Counted from the first letter of the stretch, positions 11,101 through 21,600 are shown. The stretch is 64,000 bases of DNA from Methylomonas koyamae (GCF_001644025.1 NZ_LUUK01000226.1:21132-85131); one strand, 5' to 3'. A program made the numbers and translations. The notes: generated from the sequence alone by a model not told the origin.

Positions 11101-12969
11101 ATGAGCGCGCAAATCTCCCTGATTCATCACCATACAGACCTAATCGACGACATCGCCGACCCCAGACATTCGCAGCCGGCGGACATCGCCGATCTGCTGG
11201 TCGCCTATCTGGAACAGATGGGGGTCGAATACGTTTTCGGCGTGCCCGGCGGCGCCATCGAGCCGCTCTACAACGCCATCGCCCGTAGCAGCCGGCGCGG
11301 CGGTATCCGTCACGTGCTGGCCCGCCACGAAGCCGGCGCCGCCTTCATGGCCGACGGCTACGCTCGGGAAACCGGCAAAATCGGCGTCTGCTGCTCCACA
11401 TCGGGTCCCGGCGCCACCAACCTGATTACCGGCGTGGCCTGCGCTTACGACAACAACATTCCGATGTTGGTCATTACCGGCCAACCGGCCCTGCCGGCGT
11501 TCGGCAAATACCCCTTGCAAGAATCCTCGTGCACCGGCATCAACACGCTGGGCATGTTCCGGCATTGCACGCTATACAACTCGTTGGTCTCCCACCCCAA
11601 GCAATTGGAAACCAAACTGGTGACCGCGCTGCAACGGGCGATTCGTGCCCCGCGCGGACCGTCGCATCTGACCGTGCCGGTGGATGTGTTCCGCAGCCCC
11701 TGCAGCCGCGGCACACCGTCCTACAACCTGGAGCAACTGCTGGCGCCGTCGTCGATGGTGGACGACGACGCCATCACCGAATTGCGCGACATGCTGGCCG
11801 AGGCCCAAAACGTCGTTCTGCTGATCGGCGGCGGCTGCGGCGAAGCGATCGGTTCGATTCTGCAATTCGCCGCGCTGAAAGGCACGCCGCTAGTCACCAC
11901 GCCCGACGGCAAAGGCCTGGTCAATCCACGCCATCCGTTGTTCCGGGGCGTGTTCGGTTTCGGCGGTCACGAAACCGCCGACGCCGCGCTGCGAGACAAA
12001 GCAGTCGATTTGATCCTAGCCATCGGCGCCAACATGGGCGAGTGGAACAGCGGCGGCTGGAGCGACAGCCTGCTCAACGAGCGCTTGGTTCATATCGACG
12101 AGTCCGAGGAAAACCTGTCGCGTACGCCGATGGCCCGCCTGCACGTGCGCGGCCGGATCTTGTCGGTGTTCAGCCGGCTGGTCGAGCACCTGCATCACCA
12201 GCAAAAAACCGACAATTTCGAATATGCCCGGCAGCGCGCCTCCCGCGAACACAAGGTCGACCAACACGATCCCCACCAACTGTTAAGCGCGCCGGAAAAA
12301 TATCAAAGCGATGCCACGCCGCTGAAACCGCAGCGCTTGATGCGCGAATTGGGCCAACTGTTTCCGCCGACCACCCGCTTTTTGGCCGACACCGGCAATA
12401 GCGTGTCGTGGGCCGTACATTATCTGCACCCCGGCATCGACCGACGGGTCGGCGAACGCCGATTGGGCGGCGGCGGCCGCAAGATCACGCCGGGCCTGCG
12501 CCGCACCGACGGCGGCTGGCTGCGGGTAACGATGAATTTCGCGGCGATGGGTTGGGCGATCGGCGGCGCGATCGGCACCGCGATCGCCAACCGCCGTCAG
12601 CCGGTAGTCTGCATCACCGGCGACGGCAGCATGTTGATGAACGGTCAGGAAATTTCGGTCGCGGTCGCCGAGCGTCTGGCGGTGGTGTTTATTGTGCTCA
12701 ACGACCAGTCGCTAGGCATGGTCAGACACGGCCAGCGCTTGGCCGGGGCCGAACAAATCGGTTGCGATTTGCCGCCCAGCGACTTCGCGGCCCTGGCCCG
12801 CGCCCTCGGCGCCGACGCCTACACGATCCGCTCGCCGCACGACTTGACCAATCTGAATATCGCCGCGATCTGCGCACGCAAGGGGCCGACCCTGCTTGAC
12901 GTGCTGATCGATCCCGACGAAGAGCCGCCGATGAACGTGCGGATGCGCGTCCTGACCAACACCTTATAA
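11101..12969 (+). CDS. ThDP-dependent enzyme, acetolactate-synthase-like large subunit
   Basis: 622 residues with the three-domain ThDP fold. The N-terminal PYR domain has the catalytic Glu in ARHEAGAAFMADGYAR (E77) and STSGPGATNLITG. The central domain is followed by a PP domain with the cofactor motif GDGS (507-510) ending in LND (533-535). AHAS, pyruvate oxidase and related enzymes decarboxylate a 2-oxoacid and transfer or release the C2 unit. A GKYPLQESS stretch stands where AHAS has its FQE segment, and an Arg/Gly-rich insert (DRRVGERRLGGGGRK) precedes the PP domain. There is no ilvN or ilvC nearby, so branched-chain amino-acid synthesis is unlikely to be its role. GGGGTAACC precedes the ATG. 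It is first of four tightly spaced genes. Confidence 0.85.
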   Translation: MSAQISLIHHHTDLIDDIADPRHSQPADIADLLVAYLEQMGVEYVFGVPGGAIEPLYNAIARSSRRGGIRHVLARHEAGAAFMADGYARETGKIGVCCSTSGPGATNLITGVACAYDNNIPMLVITGQPALPAFGKYPLQESSCTGINTLGMFRHCTLYNSLVSHPKQLETKLVTALQRAIRAPRGPSHLTVPVDVFRSPCSRGTPSYNLEQLLAPSSMVDDDAITELRDMLAEAQNVVLLIGGGCGEAIGSILQFAALKGTPLVTTPDGKGLVNPRHPLFRGVFGFGGHETADAALRDKAVDLILAIGANMGEWNSGGWSDSLLNERLVHIDESEENLSRTPMARLHVRGRILSVFSRLVEHLHHQQKTDNFEYARQRASREHKVDQHDPHQLLSAPEKYQSDATPLKPQRLMRELGQLFPPTTRFLADTGNSVSWAVHYLHPGIDRRVGERRLGGGGRKITPGLRRTDGGWLRVTMNFAAMGWAIGGAIGTAIANRRQPVVCITGDGSMLMNGQEISVAVAERLAVVFIVLNDQSLGMVRHGQRLAGAEQIGCDLPPSDFAALARALGADAYTIRSPHDLTNLNIAAICARKGPTLLDVLIDPDEEPPMNVRMRVLTNTL

Positions 12970-12982
12970 GCGGGGCGACTTC

Positions 12983-13741
12983 ATGAACAAACTCAGCGGT
13001 AAAACCGCGTTGATTACCGGCGGCTCCAGCGGCATCGGCCTGGCCAGCGCCAAACTATTCCTCGCCGAGGGTGCCCGGCTGGCGATCACCGGACGGGACC
13101 CGGAACGCTTGGAAACCGCCCGCCAACAGTTGGGCGACGACACGCTGGCCCTCGTCAGCGAGGCCGGTTGTCTGAACGACATCGAAGCCCTGCTGGAACA
13201 GGTCGGCCAACATTTTCAAACTTTGGACATTCTGTTTCTGAACGCCGGCATCGCCGAACCGACACCGTTGGAACTGACCACCGAAGACCAATTCGACCGC
13301 ATCATGCGGGTCAATTTCAAGGGCGTGTTTTTTACGATCCAAAAAGCCTTGCCGATGCTCAAACCCGGCGCCTCCATCATCGTCACCACGTCGATCACCA
13401 ACCGTAGCGGCACCCCCAATTTCAGCGTGTACGCCGCCAGCAAGGCGGCCTTGCGTTCGATGGTGCAATCGTTGGGATTGACCTTGATAGGACAAGGCAT
13501 ACGGGTCAACGCGATCAACCCCGGCCCTATCGATACCGAAGGCTTCAACCGCCTGCCGTTACCCGGCGACGTGTTTCAAGCCATCAAAACCGATATCGAG
13601 GGCCGTTCGCCGATCAAGCGCTTCGGCGCGCCGGAGGAAGTCGCCAAGGTCGCGTTGTTTTTGGCGTCCGACGATTCGGCCTATGTCGTCGGCGAAGAAA
13701 TCGTCGTCGACGGCGGCATCAGTTTAGTTTGTTTACCCTAG
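12983..13741 (+). CDS. SDR-family NAD(P)-dependent oxidoreductase
   Basis: 252 residues, classical short-chain dehydrogenase/reductase. Visible features: the nucleotide-binding TGGSSGIG (12-19), NAG (LFLNAGIAEP), the catalytic Ser region TTSITNRSGTPNFS and the YAASK active site, then INPGPIDTEGF. The C-terminal GAPEEVAKVALFLASDDSAYVVG is family-typical. Such enzymes reduce ketones or oxidise secondary alcohols with NAD(P)H. It follows the ThDP gene by 13 bases and precedes the first citrate-synthase-like gene by 8 bases, so it very likely acts on the product of one of them. The substrate cannot be told. Confidence 0.9.
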   Translation: MNKLSGKTALITGGSSGIGLASAKLFLAEGARLAITGRDPERLETARQQLGDDTLALVSEAGCLNDIEALLEQVGQHFQTLDILFLNAGIAEPTPLELTTEDQFDRIMRVNFKGVFFTIQKALPMLKPGASIIVTTSITNRSGTPNFSVYAASKAALRSMVQSLGLTLIGQGIRVNAINPGPIDTEGFNRLPLPGDVFQAIKTDIEGRSPIKRFGAPEEVAKVALFLASDDSAYVVGEEIVVDGGISLVCLP

Positions 13742-13749
13742 GAGGCATT

Positions 13750-14559
13750 ATGAGCGCCGATCAAACCATCCCGACGATACGCACCCGCATCTGGCGGGAA
13801 GAAGCCGAGTCCGACAACCGTTTCGCCACCCGAACCGCCTATTGCCGAGGCTACGACGTTTACGGGGAAATGCTGGGCCAGGCCCGCTGGACCGATCTCT
13901 TGTATATGCTGTTCATGCCGGAAGCGCCGAGCGCCGAACAATCCGCCCTATTGGACAGCTTGGCGCTGGCGCTGGCGAATCCGGGACCGCGCGACCCGGC
14001 CGTGCATGCGGCCATGTGCGGCGGCGTGTGCGGCTCGCCGGCCGCCTCGTCGTTGATGGCGGCGTTGGCGGTCGGCGCCGGTCAGGCCGGCGGCGCTCGC
14101 GAAGTCTACAACGCGGCGAACGGCTGGCTGCGCTGCGGCACCGATTTGAACGCCTGGCGGCGTTGGCTGACCGAGTCGCTGACCGCCGATCCGGGCAGTG
14201 TCTGGCCGGCGATCGAGCATCCGTCCGGGTTCGACGATCATGGCGCCGGCACCTCGCTACCGGTACGGCAAACCCTGGACTGCCTGGCGGAATACGGCGT
14301 TGGGCCGCGCCTGCCTTGGCTGATCGAAAACCTGGCGGCGCTGCAAGCACTGGCCGGCCGGCCGTTGGCACTGTCCGGCGTCGCGGCGGCGGCGCTAGCG
14401 GATTTGGGTTTTGACCCGGAACAAAGCGAAATGCTGTATCTGCTGTTGCGTCTGCCGGGCGCGGCGGCGCATGCCTTGGAACAACGGCCGCTGGGTTACA
14501 AGAAATTTCCGTTCGGCGTCGTCGAATTGGAAACGCCACCGGTGGAGCAAGCGGCATGA
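13750..14559 (+). CDS. Divergent citrate-synthase-superfamily protein, copy A
   Basis: 269 residues from the ATG at 13750 (GGAGG nine bases upstream). It resembles the citrate synthase/citryl-CoA lyase large domain: RFATRTAYCRGYDVYGEML near the start, SSLMAALAVGAGQAGGAREVY (residues 101-120) where citrate synthase has its HGGA histidine loop, and LPGAAAHALEQRP near the end. At that loop the histidine is replaced (AGGA). No obvious GxGHxxY loop or final catalytic Asp can be aligned by eye. Citrate synthases condense an acyl-CoA with a 2-oxoacid; this one may be a non-catalytic partner or catalyse a different reaction. It is shorter than standard synthases. Its stop overlaps copy B (ATGA). Confidence 0.7.
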   Translation: MSADQTIPTIRTRIWREEAESDNRFATRTAYCRGYDVYGEMLGQARWTDLLYMLFMPEAPSAEQSALLDSLALALANPGPRDPAVHAAMCGGVCGSPAASSLMAALAVGAGQAGGAREVYNAANGWLRCGTDLNAWRRWLTESLTADPGSVWPAIEHPSGFDDHGAGTSLPVRQTLDCLAEYGVGPRLPWLIENLAALQALAGRPLALSGVAAAALADLGFDPEQSEMLYLLLRLPGAAAHALEQRPLGYKKFPFGVVELETPPVEQAA

Positions 14560-15371
14560 GGGGCGCAAAATTACTCGACCGCCACGTCGGCGTCTTGAAA
14601 AGCCGGATGGGCAAGTTTTACCCCGGCAGCCACGTGGTGTTTCGCGGCCGCGATTTGCTGAGTGAATTAAAAGACATGGACTGGTTGGAATTGTACGTGT
14701 TCGGCATCACCGGCCGCCACTTCGACCCAGCCCAACTGAAATTGCTGCACGCGATCTGGATTTACACCAGTTATCCCGACGTCCGGCTGTGGAACAATCG
14801 GGTCGCGGCCTTGGCCGGCAGTACCCGCAGCACCGGGACGCTGGGTCTGGCGGCGGCCCTGGCGGTATCGGAAGCGGAAATATACGGCGGCGGCATTTTC
14901 GTACGATCGATCGACTTTTTCAGCCGCGCGTTACGCCAACTCGAACAAGGCGGCGATCTGGAAACCTGTATTCGCGAGGAACTGGCCACCCACCGCGGCA
15001 TCGGCGGTTACGGCAGGCCGCTAGTCAACGGCGACGAACGCATCGGTCCGTTGTTGGATTTGGCGAAGGCATTGGGCCTGGACCAAGGCCCTTATCTAAA
15101 GTTGGCCTTGGCGGTCGAGCAAATGTTGTTGAACGGCCGCTGGCGGATGAAAATGAATTACGCCGCGCTGGTCGCCGCCTTGGGCAGCGACCTGGGCATG
15201 AGCGCGCGCGAGCTGTATTTGTTCATCTTTCCGGTATTTCTGGCCGGAATGCCGCCGGGTTATATCGAAGCCAGCGAACGCCCGGCCGGCACGCTCTACC
15301 CTACGCCGTGCGACGGCATTGTTTACGACGGATCGCCTCGCCGCACTTGGCATCCCGCAAAGCCCGACTAA
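14556..15371 (+). CDS. Divergent citrate-synthase-superfamily protein, copy B
   Basis: 271 residues, starting with an ATG that overlaps copy A by 4 bases. It is closer to citryl-CoA lyase/citrate synthase: GKFYPGSHVVFRGRDLLSEL, then LLHAIWIYTSYPDVRLWNNR and AALAGSTRSTGT (63-94), SEAEIYGGG at the HGGA loop (Tyr for His), GIGGYGRPLVNGDERI (148-163) at the GxGHxxY loop (Arg for His), and RWRMKMNYAALVAAL where the catalytic Asp is expected. All three canonical catalytic positions therefore look changed, although the fold is recognisable. It probably forms a heteromer with copy A. It is the last gene of the operon; the next ATG is 120 bases away. Confidence 0.75.
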   Translation: MRGAKLLDRHVGVLKSRMGKFYPGSHVVFRGRDLLSELKDMDWLELYVFGITGRHFDPAQLKLLHAIWIYTSYPDVRLWNNRVAALAGSTRSTGTLGLAAALAVSEAEIYGGGIFVRSIDFFSRALRQLEQGGDLETCIREELATHRGIGGYGRPLVNGDERIGPLLDLAKALGLDQGPYLKLALAVEQMLLNGRWRMKMNYAALVAALGSDLGMSARELYLFIFPVFLAGMPPGYIEASERPAGTLYPTPCDGIVYDGSPRRTWHPAKPD

Positions 15372-15491
15372 ACTGCGCTTCAATTATCTCTGGCAATCGA
15401 TGGTCCGGGCTTGGTATGCTCCGCAACCGGCCCGGCCCATCGGTGACCCGAGCTTCGCCATCAAGACAAGACATCCATTCAGGAGCCCACC

Positions 15492-17639
15492 ATGCATCGC
15501 CGCCTGTTCTTCCTCGCCGCGGTTTGCGTCAGCGCAAGCCCCTCGGCGCAACCGGTTTCGACCGAGGAAGAAGAAAAAGCCCTATCGCAAATCTACGGCG
15601 GCGAAGAAATGGTCAGCATCGCCAGCGGCTACAAACAGCCGATTTCCAAAGCGCCGTCAATCGCGACGGTCATCACCGCGGAAGACATCAAGTCGATTGG
15701 CGCGACCGATATCGACGAGGCGTTGGAAACGGTTCCCGGCTTGCATGTGGAGCGCAACACCATAGGCTACAACCCGATTTACACCTTTCGCGGCATTTTT
15801 TCGCAGTTCAATCAGCAAGTGCTGATGATGGTCAACGGCATCCCGATTACCAATTCCTATACCGGCAGCCGAGGCGAGGCCTGGGGCGGCATGCCGCTGC
15901 GCGATGTCGCCCGGATCGAAGTGGTGCGCGGTCCCGGCTCGGCGGTGTACGGCGCCGACGCCTTCGCCGGCGTCATCAACGTCATCACCAAAACTCGGCA
16001 AGACATCGAGGGCACAGAGGTGGGCGGCCGGGTCGGCAGCTTCGACACGTACGACGGCTGGGCGCTGCACGGCGGCGAATGGGCCGGCTTCGACGTGGCG
16101 TTGGCGCTGGAATACCACAAGACCGCCGGCCAGGATTCGATCGTCGATGCCGACCTGCAAAGCTATTTCGACAGTCTGGGCCTGGGGCCGAAAGCCTCGT
16201 TGGCACCGGGACCGCTCAATCTGTCGCGCGACAACCTCGACGCCCGCATCGATTTATCGCGCGGTCATTGGCGGTTTCGCGGCGGCCTGCAACATCGCGG
16301 CGATTTCGGTAACGGCTCGGGCGTCGCTCAGGCGCTGGACCCGATCAACCGCTACGCCAGCGACCGCTGGAATGCCGACGTCACCTACCATAACGACGAT
16401 ATCGATAACTGGGATCTGACCACCCAAGCCAGTTATTTCGAAACCACCCAGGAAATAGAACGCAATTTGACACTGTTTCCGCCCGGCACCACGTTGCCGA
16501 TCGGCGGCAACGGCCAGATCGGCCTCGGCGCGCCGGTGACCTTCCCGAACGGCTATATCGGCAACCCGGAAGTCTGGGAACGCCATATTCGCATCAACCA
16601 ATCGATTGCTTACACCGGTTTTCAGCAACATTTATTGCGCAGCGGTATCGGCTTCAATTACGACAGTCTGTTCCGGGCCAAAGTCAGTCAGAATTTCGGT
16701 ATCGACCCGACCACCGGCCTGCCGATTCCGTCGCTACCGGGCATTCCGCTCACCGATGTTTCGGGCACCGCGTCAACCTTTATCCCGGAAGTCGACCGCA
16801 AGGTCGCCTATTTGTTTTTGCAGGATCAGTGGAATTTCGCCAACGACTGGACGCTGACCGCCGGCGCCCGCTACGACCGCTATTCGGATTTCGGCAACAC
16901 CTTCAATCCGCGCGCCGCGTTGATCTGGGAGGCCGACTACAACCTGACCGCCAAGTTGATGTACGGCTCGGCGTTCCGCGCGCCGTCGTTTCAGGAGATG
17001 TACATCATCAACAACCCGGCGCAGCTCGGCAATCCGCGCTTGAAGCCGGAAACGATGGAAAACGTCGAGCTGGGTTTCGACTACCGGCCGACCGACAGCC
17101 TGCGCCTGGGCTTGAACTTCTTCAACTATTGGTGGAAGGATATTATCCGCTTCGTGCCGGACAGCGGTTCGACGACGTCCACCGCTCGGAACACAGGCAC
17201 ACAACAAGGTTACGGCACCGAGTTCGAAGCGGAATGGCAGGCCGCCGACAATCTGAAACTGATCGGCAATTACGCCTACCAACGCAGCCGCGACGAAGCG
17301 CTGAATCACGATGCCGGCTATGCGCCGCATCACCAGATTTATTTGCGCGCCAATTGGGAATTCCTGCCTGACTGGTCGCTCAGCCCGCAAGCCAAGTGGA
17401 TAGTCGGCCGCGAACGCAGCTACGGCGACGCACGCGAGCCGGTAGCCGACTATACTTGGGTCGACTTGACCCTACGCCGGCAAAATCTGGCCAAACATGT
17501 CGAAGTGGCGTTCTCGGTTCGCAACCTGTTCGACGTCAGCGCCCGCGAACCCAGCTTGGTTGGCAGCCCGACCGCCATCCCCAACGATTTGCCGCTGGCG
17601 ACCCGCAGTTTTTACGGGGAAATCAGCGTTAACTTTTAG
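15492..17639 (+). CDS. TonB-dependent outer-membrane receptor
   Basis: 715 residues. Signal peptide (MHRRLFFLAAVCVSASPSA), a likely TonB-box region near EEMVSIASGY, plug domain (SIATVITAEDI, DIDEALETVPGLHV, VRGPGSAVYGADAFAGVINVITK), then a 22-strand barrel ending with an aromatic residue (GEISVNF). Such receptors import scarce ligands across the outer membrane with energy from TonB. The ligand is not evident. No STN signalling domain is present. A CAGGAG ribosome-binding site precedes the ATG. It heads a three-gene operon with a periplasmic binding protein and a hybrid kinase, which suggests a coupled uptake and sensing system. Confidence 0.93.
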   Translation: MHRRLFFLAAVCVSASPSAQPVSTEEEEKALSQIYGGEEMVSIASGYKQPISKAPSIATVITAEDIKSIGATDIDEALETVPGLHVERNTIGYNPIYTFRGIFSQFNQQVLMMVNGIPITNSYTGSRGEAWGGMPLRDVARIEVVRGPGSAVYGADAFAGVINVITKTRQDIEGTEVGGRVGSFDTYDGWALHGGEWAGFDVALALEYHKTAGQDSIVDADLQSYFDSLGLGPKASLAPGPLNLSRDNLDARIDLSRGHWRFRGGLQHRGDFGNGSGVAQALDPINRYASDRWNADVTYHNDDIDNWDLTTQASYFETTQEIERNLTLFPPGTTLPIGGNGQIGLGAPVTFPNGYIGNPEVWERHIRINQSIAYTGFQQHLLRSGIGFNYDSLFRAKVSQNFGIDPTTGLPIPSLPGIPLTDVSGTASTFIPEVDRKVAYLFLQDQWNFANDWTLTAGARYDRYSDFGNTFNPRAALIWEADYNLTAKLMYGSAFRAPSFQEMYIINNPAQLGNPRLKPETMENVELGFDYRPTDSLRLGLNFFNYWWKDIIRFVPDSGSTTSTARNTGTQQGYGTEFEAEWQAADNLKLIGNYAYQRSRDEALNHDAGYAPHHQIYLRANWEFLPDWSLSPQAKWIVGRERSYGDAREPVADYTWVDLTLRRQNLAKHVEVAFSVRNLFDVSAREPSLVGSPTAIPNDLPLATRSFYGEISVNF

Positions 17640-17670
17640 CCGACGAATTGTCGCCGCGACTGGCTCATTC

Positions 17671-18639
17671 ATGCATTATTCAGGAGTTATTTTGTTCGGT
17701 CGTTTGATTTTCACGCTGCTATTGGCAGTCTTTTTGTCGGCGATGGCCGGTATCGTGCGAGCCGATACGCCGACAGTAGCAATCGTTTATCCGGATGTCC
17801 GCGAACCTTACCGCTCGGTGTTTTTGGAAATCGCCCGCGGCATGGAGGAGGAACTGGGCAAACCGGTCGGCCACTATTTGCTCAACGACCGCGACTCGAC
17901 CGCCGCCGACCGCTTGATCGGCGCCCTGAAAAACGACCGGATCGACGTGGTCGTCACGCTGGGTCGCGCCGGACTGGCTGTGGCCAGGCCGCTCTCGGCG
18001 GCTTTTCCGGTCGTGATCGGCGCGACCATGATCCGCCCGGACGAGGTACCGCAAGGCTTGGCCGGCATCAGTCTGACGCCGGCCCCGGAAGCGATGTTCG
18101 ACCATCTGAAAAAATTGGTGCCGGACATCAAAAAAGTCACCGTGATTTACGATCCCCGCCAAACCGCCTGGGAAATCGAACACGCCGAACGTGCCGCCAA
18201 GGAGAGGGACTTGATCCTGACGGCCCAACCGACCGGCAACCTACGCGATTCCTCGGACCTGTTCCGGCAGATCCTGCTGGAAATCAAAGACAACTCGATC
18301 GCGTTGTGGCTACCGCGCGAAAACGCGGCGATGGACGAACAATCGCTGTTGCCCGAAGTGCTCCGGGAAGCCTGGGAGAAAAACTTCGTGGTGTTCTCCA
18401 GCAATCTCGACCATGTCCGCAAAGGCGCGTTGTTTTCGTTGTATCCGGACAATTTCGGCATGGGCCGCAGCTTGGCCAGCTTGGCCTTGCAACAAGCCAG
18501 GCCCGGCGGCAAATTCGAGTCGGTCAAATTGCTGAGGGATTTGCTGGTCGCCGTCAACTTACGGACCGCCGAACATTTAGGCCTGCGTTTTTCCAGTCAG
18601 ACCCGCCGCGAATTCGCCATGGTTTTCCCAACCCCCTGA
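17671..18639 (+). CDS. Periplasmic ABC-type substrate-binding protein (ABC_sub_bind-like)
   Basis: 322 residues from the ATG at 17671. A better-placed ribosome-binding site (CAGGAG) five bases before an in-frame TTG at 17692 suggests a 315-residue form starting at FGRLIF; both leave the signal peptide (LIFTLLLAVFLSAMAGIVRA) intact. The mature part shows the two-lobe pattern of the ABC_sub_bind (PF04392) family: TVAIVYPDVREPYRSVFLEI, DVVVTLGRAGLAVARPL, VTVIYDPRQTAWEIEHAERA. There are no permease or ATPase genes next to it, so it probably delivers its ligand to the adjacent sensor kinase or works with a distant transporter. It ends 6 bases before the kinase gene. Confidence 0.82.
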   Translation: MHYSGVILFGRLIFTLLLAVFLSAMAGIVRADTPTVAIVYPDVREPYRSVFLEIARGMEEELGKPVGHYLLNDRDSTAADRLIGALKNDRIDVVVTLGRAGLAVARPLSAAFPVVIGATMIRPDEVPQGLAGISLTPAPEAMFDHLKKLVPDIKKVTVIYDPRQTAWEIEHAERAAKERDLILTAQPTGNLRDSSDLFRQILLEIKDNSIALWLPRENAAMDEQSLLPEVLREAWEKNFVVFSSNLDHVRKGALFSLYPDNFGMGRSLASLALQQARPGGKFESVKLLRDLLVAVNLRTAEHLGLRFSSQTRREFAMVFPTP

Positions 18640-18645
18640 GCCTGA

Positions 18646-21600
18646 ATGAAGCAGCGATCCAGGCCACGCCTGCGGGGCGCGAGTTTTTTACAACAACTGA
18701 CGGTCACCTTCAGCGTCGGTTTATTGGTGATCTCGCTGCTGTCCTCGTTCGGCATTTCGACACTGTCCTATCGCATCGTCCGCGATCAATGGATCGCCCA
18801 GGGCCGACAATCCACCGAAGCCTTCGCCGCCCAAAGCGCGCTGGCCTTGCTCTACGCCAGCAAGGAAAACGCCGAGGAGCCGGCCCGGCGATTTCTGTCC
18901 TTCCCGGACGTACGCGGGGTTGCGATTTTCAACACCGCCCACCAAGCCTTGTTCGAGCGCGGCGACACCACTCAGCCCGACGGCGGGGCCGCGTCCGGCT
19001 GGCCGGACGACCTGCGTCTGATCCAGGAAACCGATCAAGCCTGGTATTTCGCGGCGCCGGTGTTCGCGCGCGGCGGCGACCAGGACGCGTCGCCGTTCGA
19101 GGCCCAAGCCGAACCGGAGTTGATCGGTTACGTGCGCCTAGCCCAGGGCAAGCAGTCGCTAAACGTGATGAAAAAACAGATACTGTGGGCGACGCTGCTG
19201 GTCTCGGGCGGCGCGGCCATGCTGTTCTTCTTGTTCCTGCTGGCGATGACCCGCCGCCTGACCCTGCCGATTCAACTGCTGGCCAAGCAAATGGGCAAGG
19301 CATCGGCCGGCGCGAAAAACGTCAGAGCCAAATTGCAGGGCCCGCGCGACATCACCGATATGGGTAGCGCCTTCAATACGATGATGGAAGTGCTGGAAAC
19401 TCGCGAAAAGCAGTTGGAACGCGCCCGCGACACCGCGCTGGAATCGGCGAGATTGAAGGGCGAATTCGCCGCCAACGTCAGCCACGAATTGCGCACGCCG
19501 CTGAACGCGGTGCTGGGCATGTTGGAACTATTGCAGGACATGGGCCTGACGCCCAAGCAACTCGAATATTCTATGATCGCCCGCAACGCCGGCGAAGCAT
19601 TGTTGAAATTGATCGAGGACATCCTCGACTTTTCCCGGATCGAAGCCGGCATGTTGAAGCGCCAGCCGGTGGATTTCGTACTTTACGAAACGTTGGACGA
19701 AGTCGTCGAATTGATGGCCGGCCAAGCTCACCGCAAAAACCTGCAACTCCATTACGCCGTCGCCGACGAAATCCCGTTGGTGATGAACGGCGAGGCCTCC
19801 AGGGTCCGGCAAGTGCTGATCAATCTGGTCGGGAACGCGCTGAAATTTACCGAGCAAGGCGCAATCTCGATTCGGGTGAGCGTGGAAAGCGCCAGCGCCG
19901 ACCTGCATCTGCTGCGCTTCGAGGTCAGCGACACCGGCATCGGCATTTCCGCCGCCGCCCAGTTAACCATCTTCGACGCCTTTGTACAGGCCGACGGCTC
20001 CAGCACTCGCCACCACGAAGGCGCCGGCCTGGGCCTGGCGATCTGTCGGCAACTGGTCAATCTGATGGGCGGCAAGATCGGCGTCGTCAGTCAGCCCGGC
20101 GGCGGCAGCACCTTCTGGTTTACCGTGCCCTTCGAGGCGCCTCGCGGCACTCAAGCATTGTCGGAAGCCCGCCAGGCTTATTTCGCCAATTTGCGCGTCC
20201 TAGTAATTTCCGAAAACGCCAAGATGCGCCAATTCCTGACCCAGACCCTGGAACATTGGCAAATCCATTACCGCCACAGCGAATACGGCATTCGCGCGGT
20301 CGACATGCTGCGCTCGGCGCGCGAACAGGACCAGGCGTACCAATTCGCGATCGTCGATCTGAAAGACGCCGGCGACCTGAGTTGGCTGGATTTGATCGCT
20401 CACGATCCGGCGCTGGCCGACCTGAAAATCATCCTGCTGTCCAATCCGGGCAACACCGCCGGCCAGTCCCGCCTGCCCAACGTGGCCGCCAATCTGACCA
20501 AACCAGTACAGGTATCCAAGTTATACGACTTCATCCTGACCGTCGGCCAGGATTACCGGGAGTCCGCACCGGTCGAAGCCATCGCCGAAACGCCGTACTC
20601 GGCCGAGTTGGGCCGCGTAATCCTGATCGTCGAGGATAACCGCGCCAGTCAGATGGTGGCGGCCGGCATGCTGGAGCGGCTGGGCTGCGCGTACGAAATC
20701 GCCGCGTCCGGCAGCGAAGCCTTGGAATGGCTGGCGCGCAAACCCTTCGACCTGGTCTTGATGGATTGCCACATGCCGAACATGGACGGTTTCGAAGCCA
20801 CTCGCCGCATCCGGCTGTTGCCGGAGCCGTTGGCGCGCATTCCGATCGTGGCGATGACCGCCAACGCCCGACAAGGCGACAGCGACTTGTGCCAGGCCGC
20901 CGGTATGGACGATTACCTGGCCAAGCCGATCAAATTGGCGCCGTTGCGCGAAAAGCTGCTGCACTGGCTGGAGAACGCCCCTGTCGCGGCGACGCCCAAT
21001 ATCCGCGCCAACGCGACGCCCAACACCTTGGACGACCAGGTCTTGCGCCAATTGCGCGACGAAATCGGTCAAGGTTTCGAGCGGATGGTTCGGTTTTATC
21101 TGGAAGATTCGCCGGTCCAAATCCAACAATTGGCTTTGGCCTTGACGACCAACGACGTACGACAGGTTCGCGAACTCGCCCATAGCCTGAAAGGCGCCAG
21201 CCGCAACCTCGGCGCCGATAAGCTGGCGGCCGTCGCCAAGCAGCTGGAAGATGCCGGAGAGCAGCATAGCCTTGAAAACAGCGAAGCGCTGCTACGCCAA
21301 TTGCGCAAGGAATATCAATTCATCGAACAATTGCTGCTACGCGAAATCGGCACCGAAACGATCGCCGACGCCGCGCCCGCGCCGCAAGGTCCGCGCATTC
21401 TGGTAGCCGACGACGACCGCGCGATGCGCTTTGCGTTGCAGGATATTCTGGAAAAGGACGGCTACATCGTCGATCTAGCCGGCACCGGTCAGCAAGCCGT
21501 CGCTCTTTGTCAACAGCAAATGGCCGATCTGATCCTGATGGATGCGCTAATGCCGGAGATGGACGGCTTCGAAGCCTGCCAAAAAATCCGGGCGCTGCCG

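Noticed and set aside
11101..15371. Part of a known methanotroph secondary-metabolite cluster (tundrenone type)
   Set aside because: No acyl carrier protein, acyl-CoA ligase, chorismate enzyme or LuxI/LuxR-type gene is adjacent.
14789..16312. A 507-codon plus-strand frame spanning the end of copy B and the TonB receptor start
   Set aside because: Arg/Gly-rich composition, no start site, and it crosses two recognised genes in another frame.
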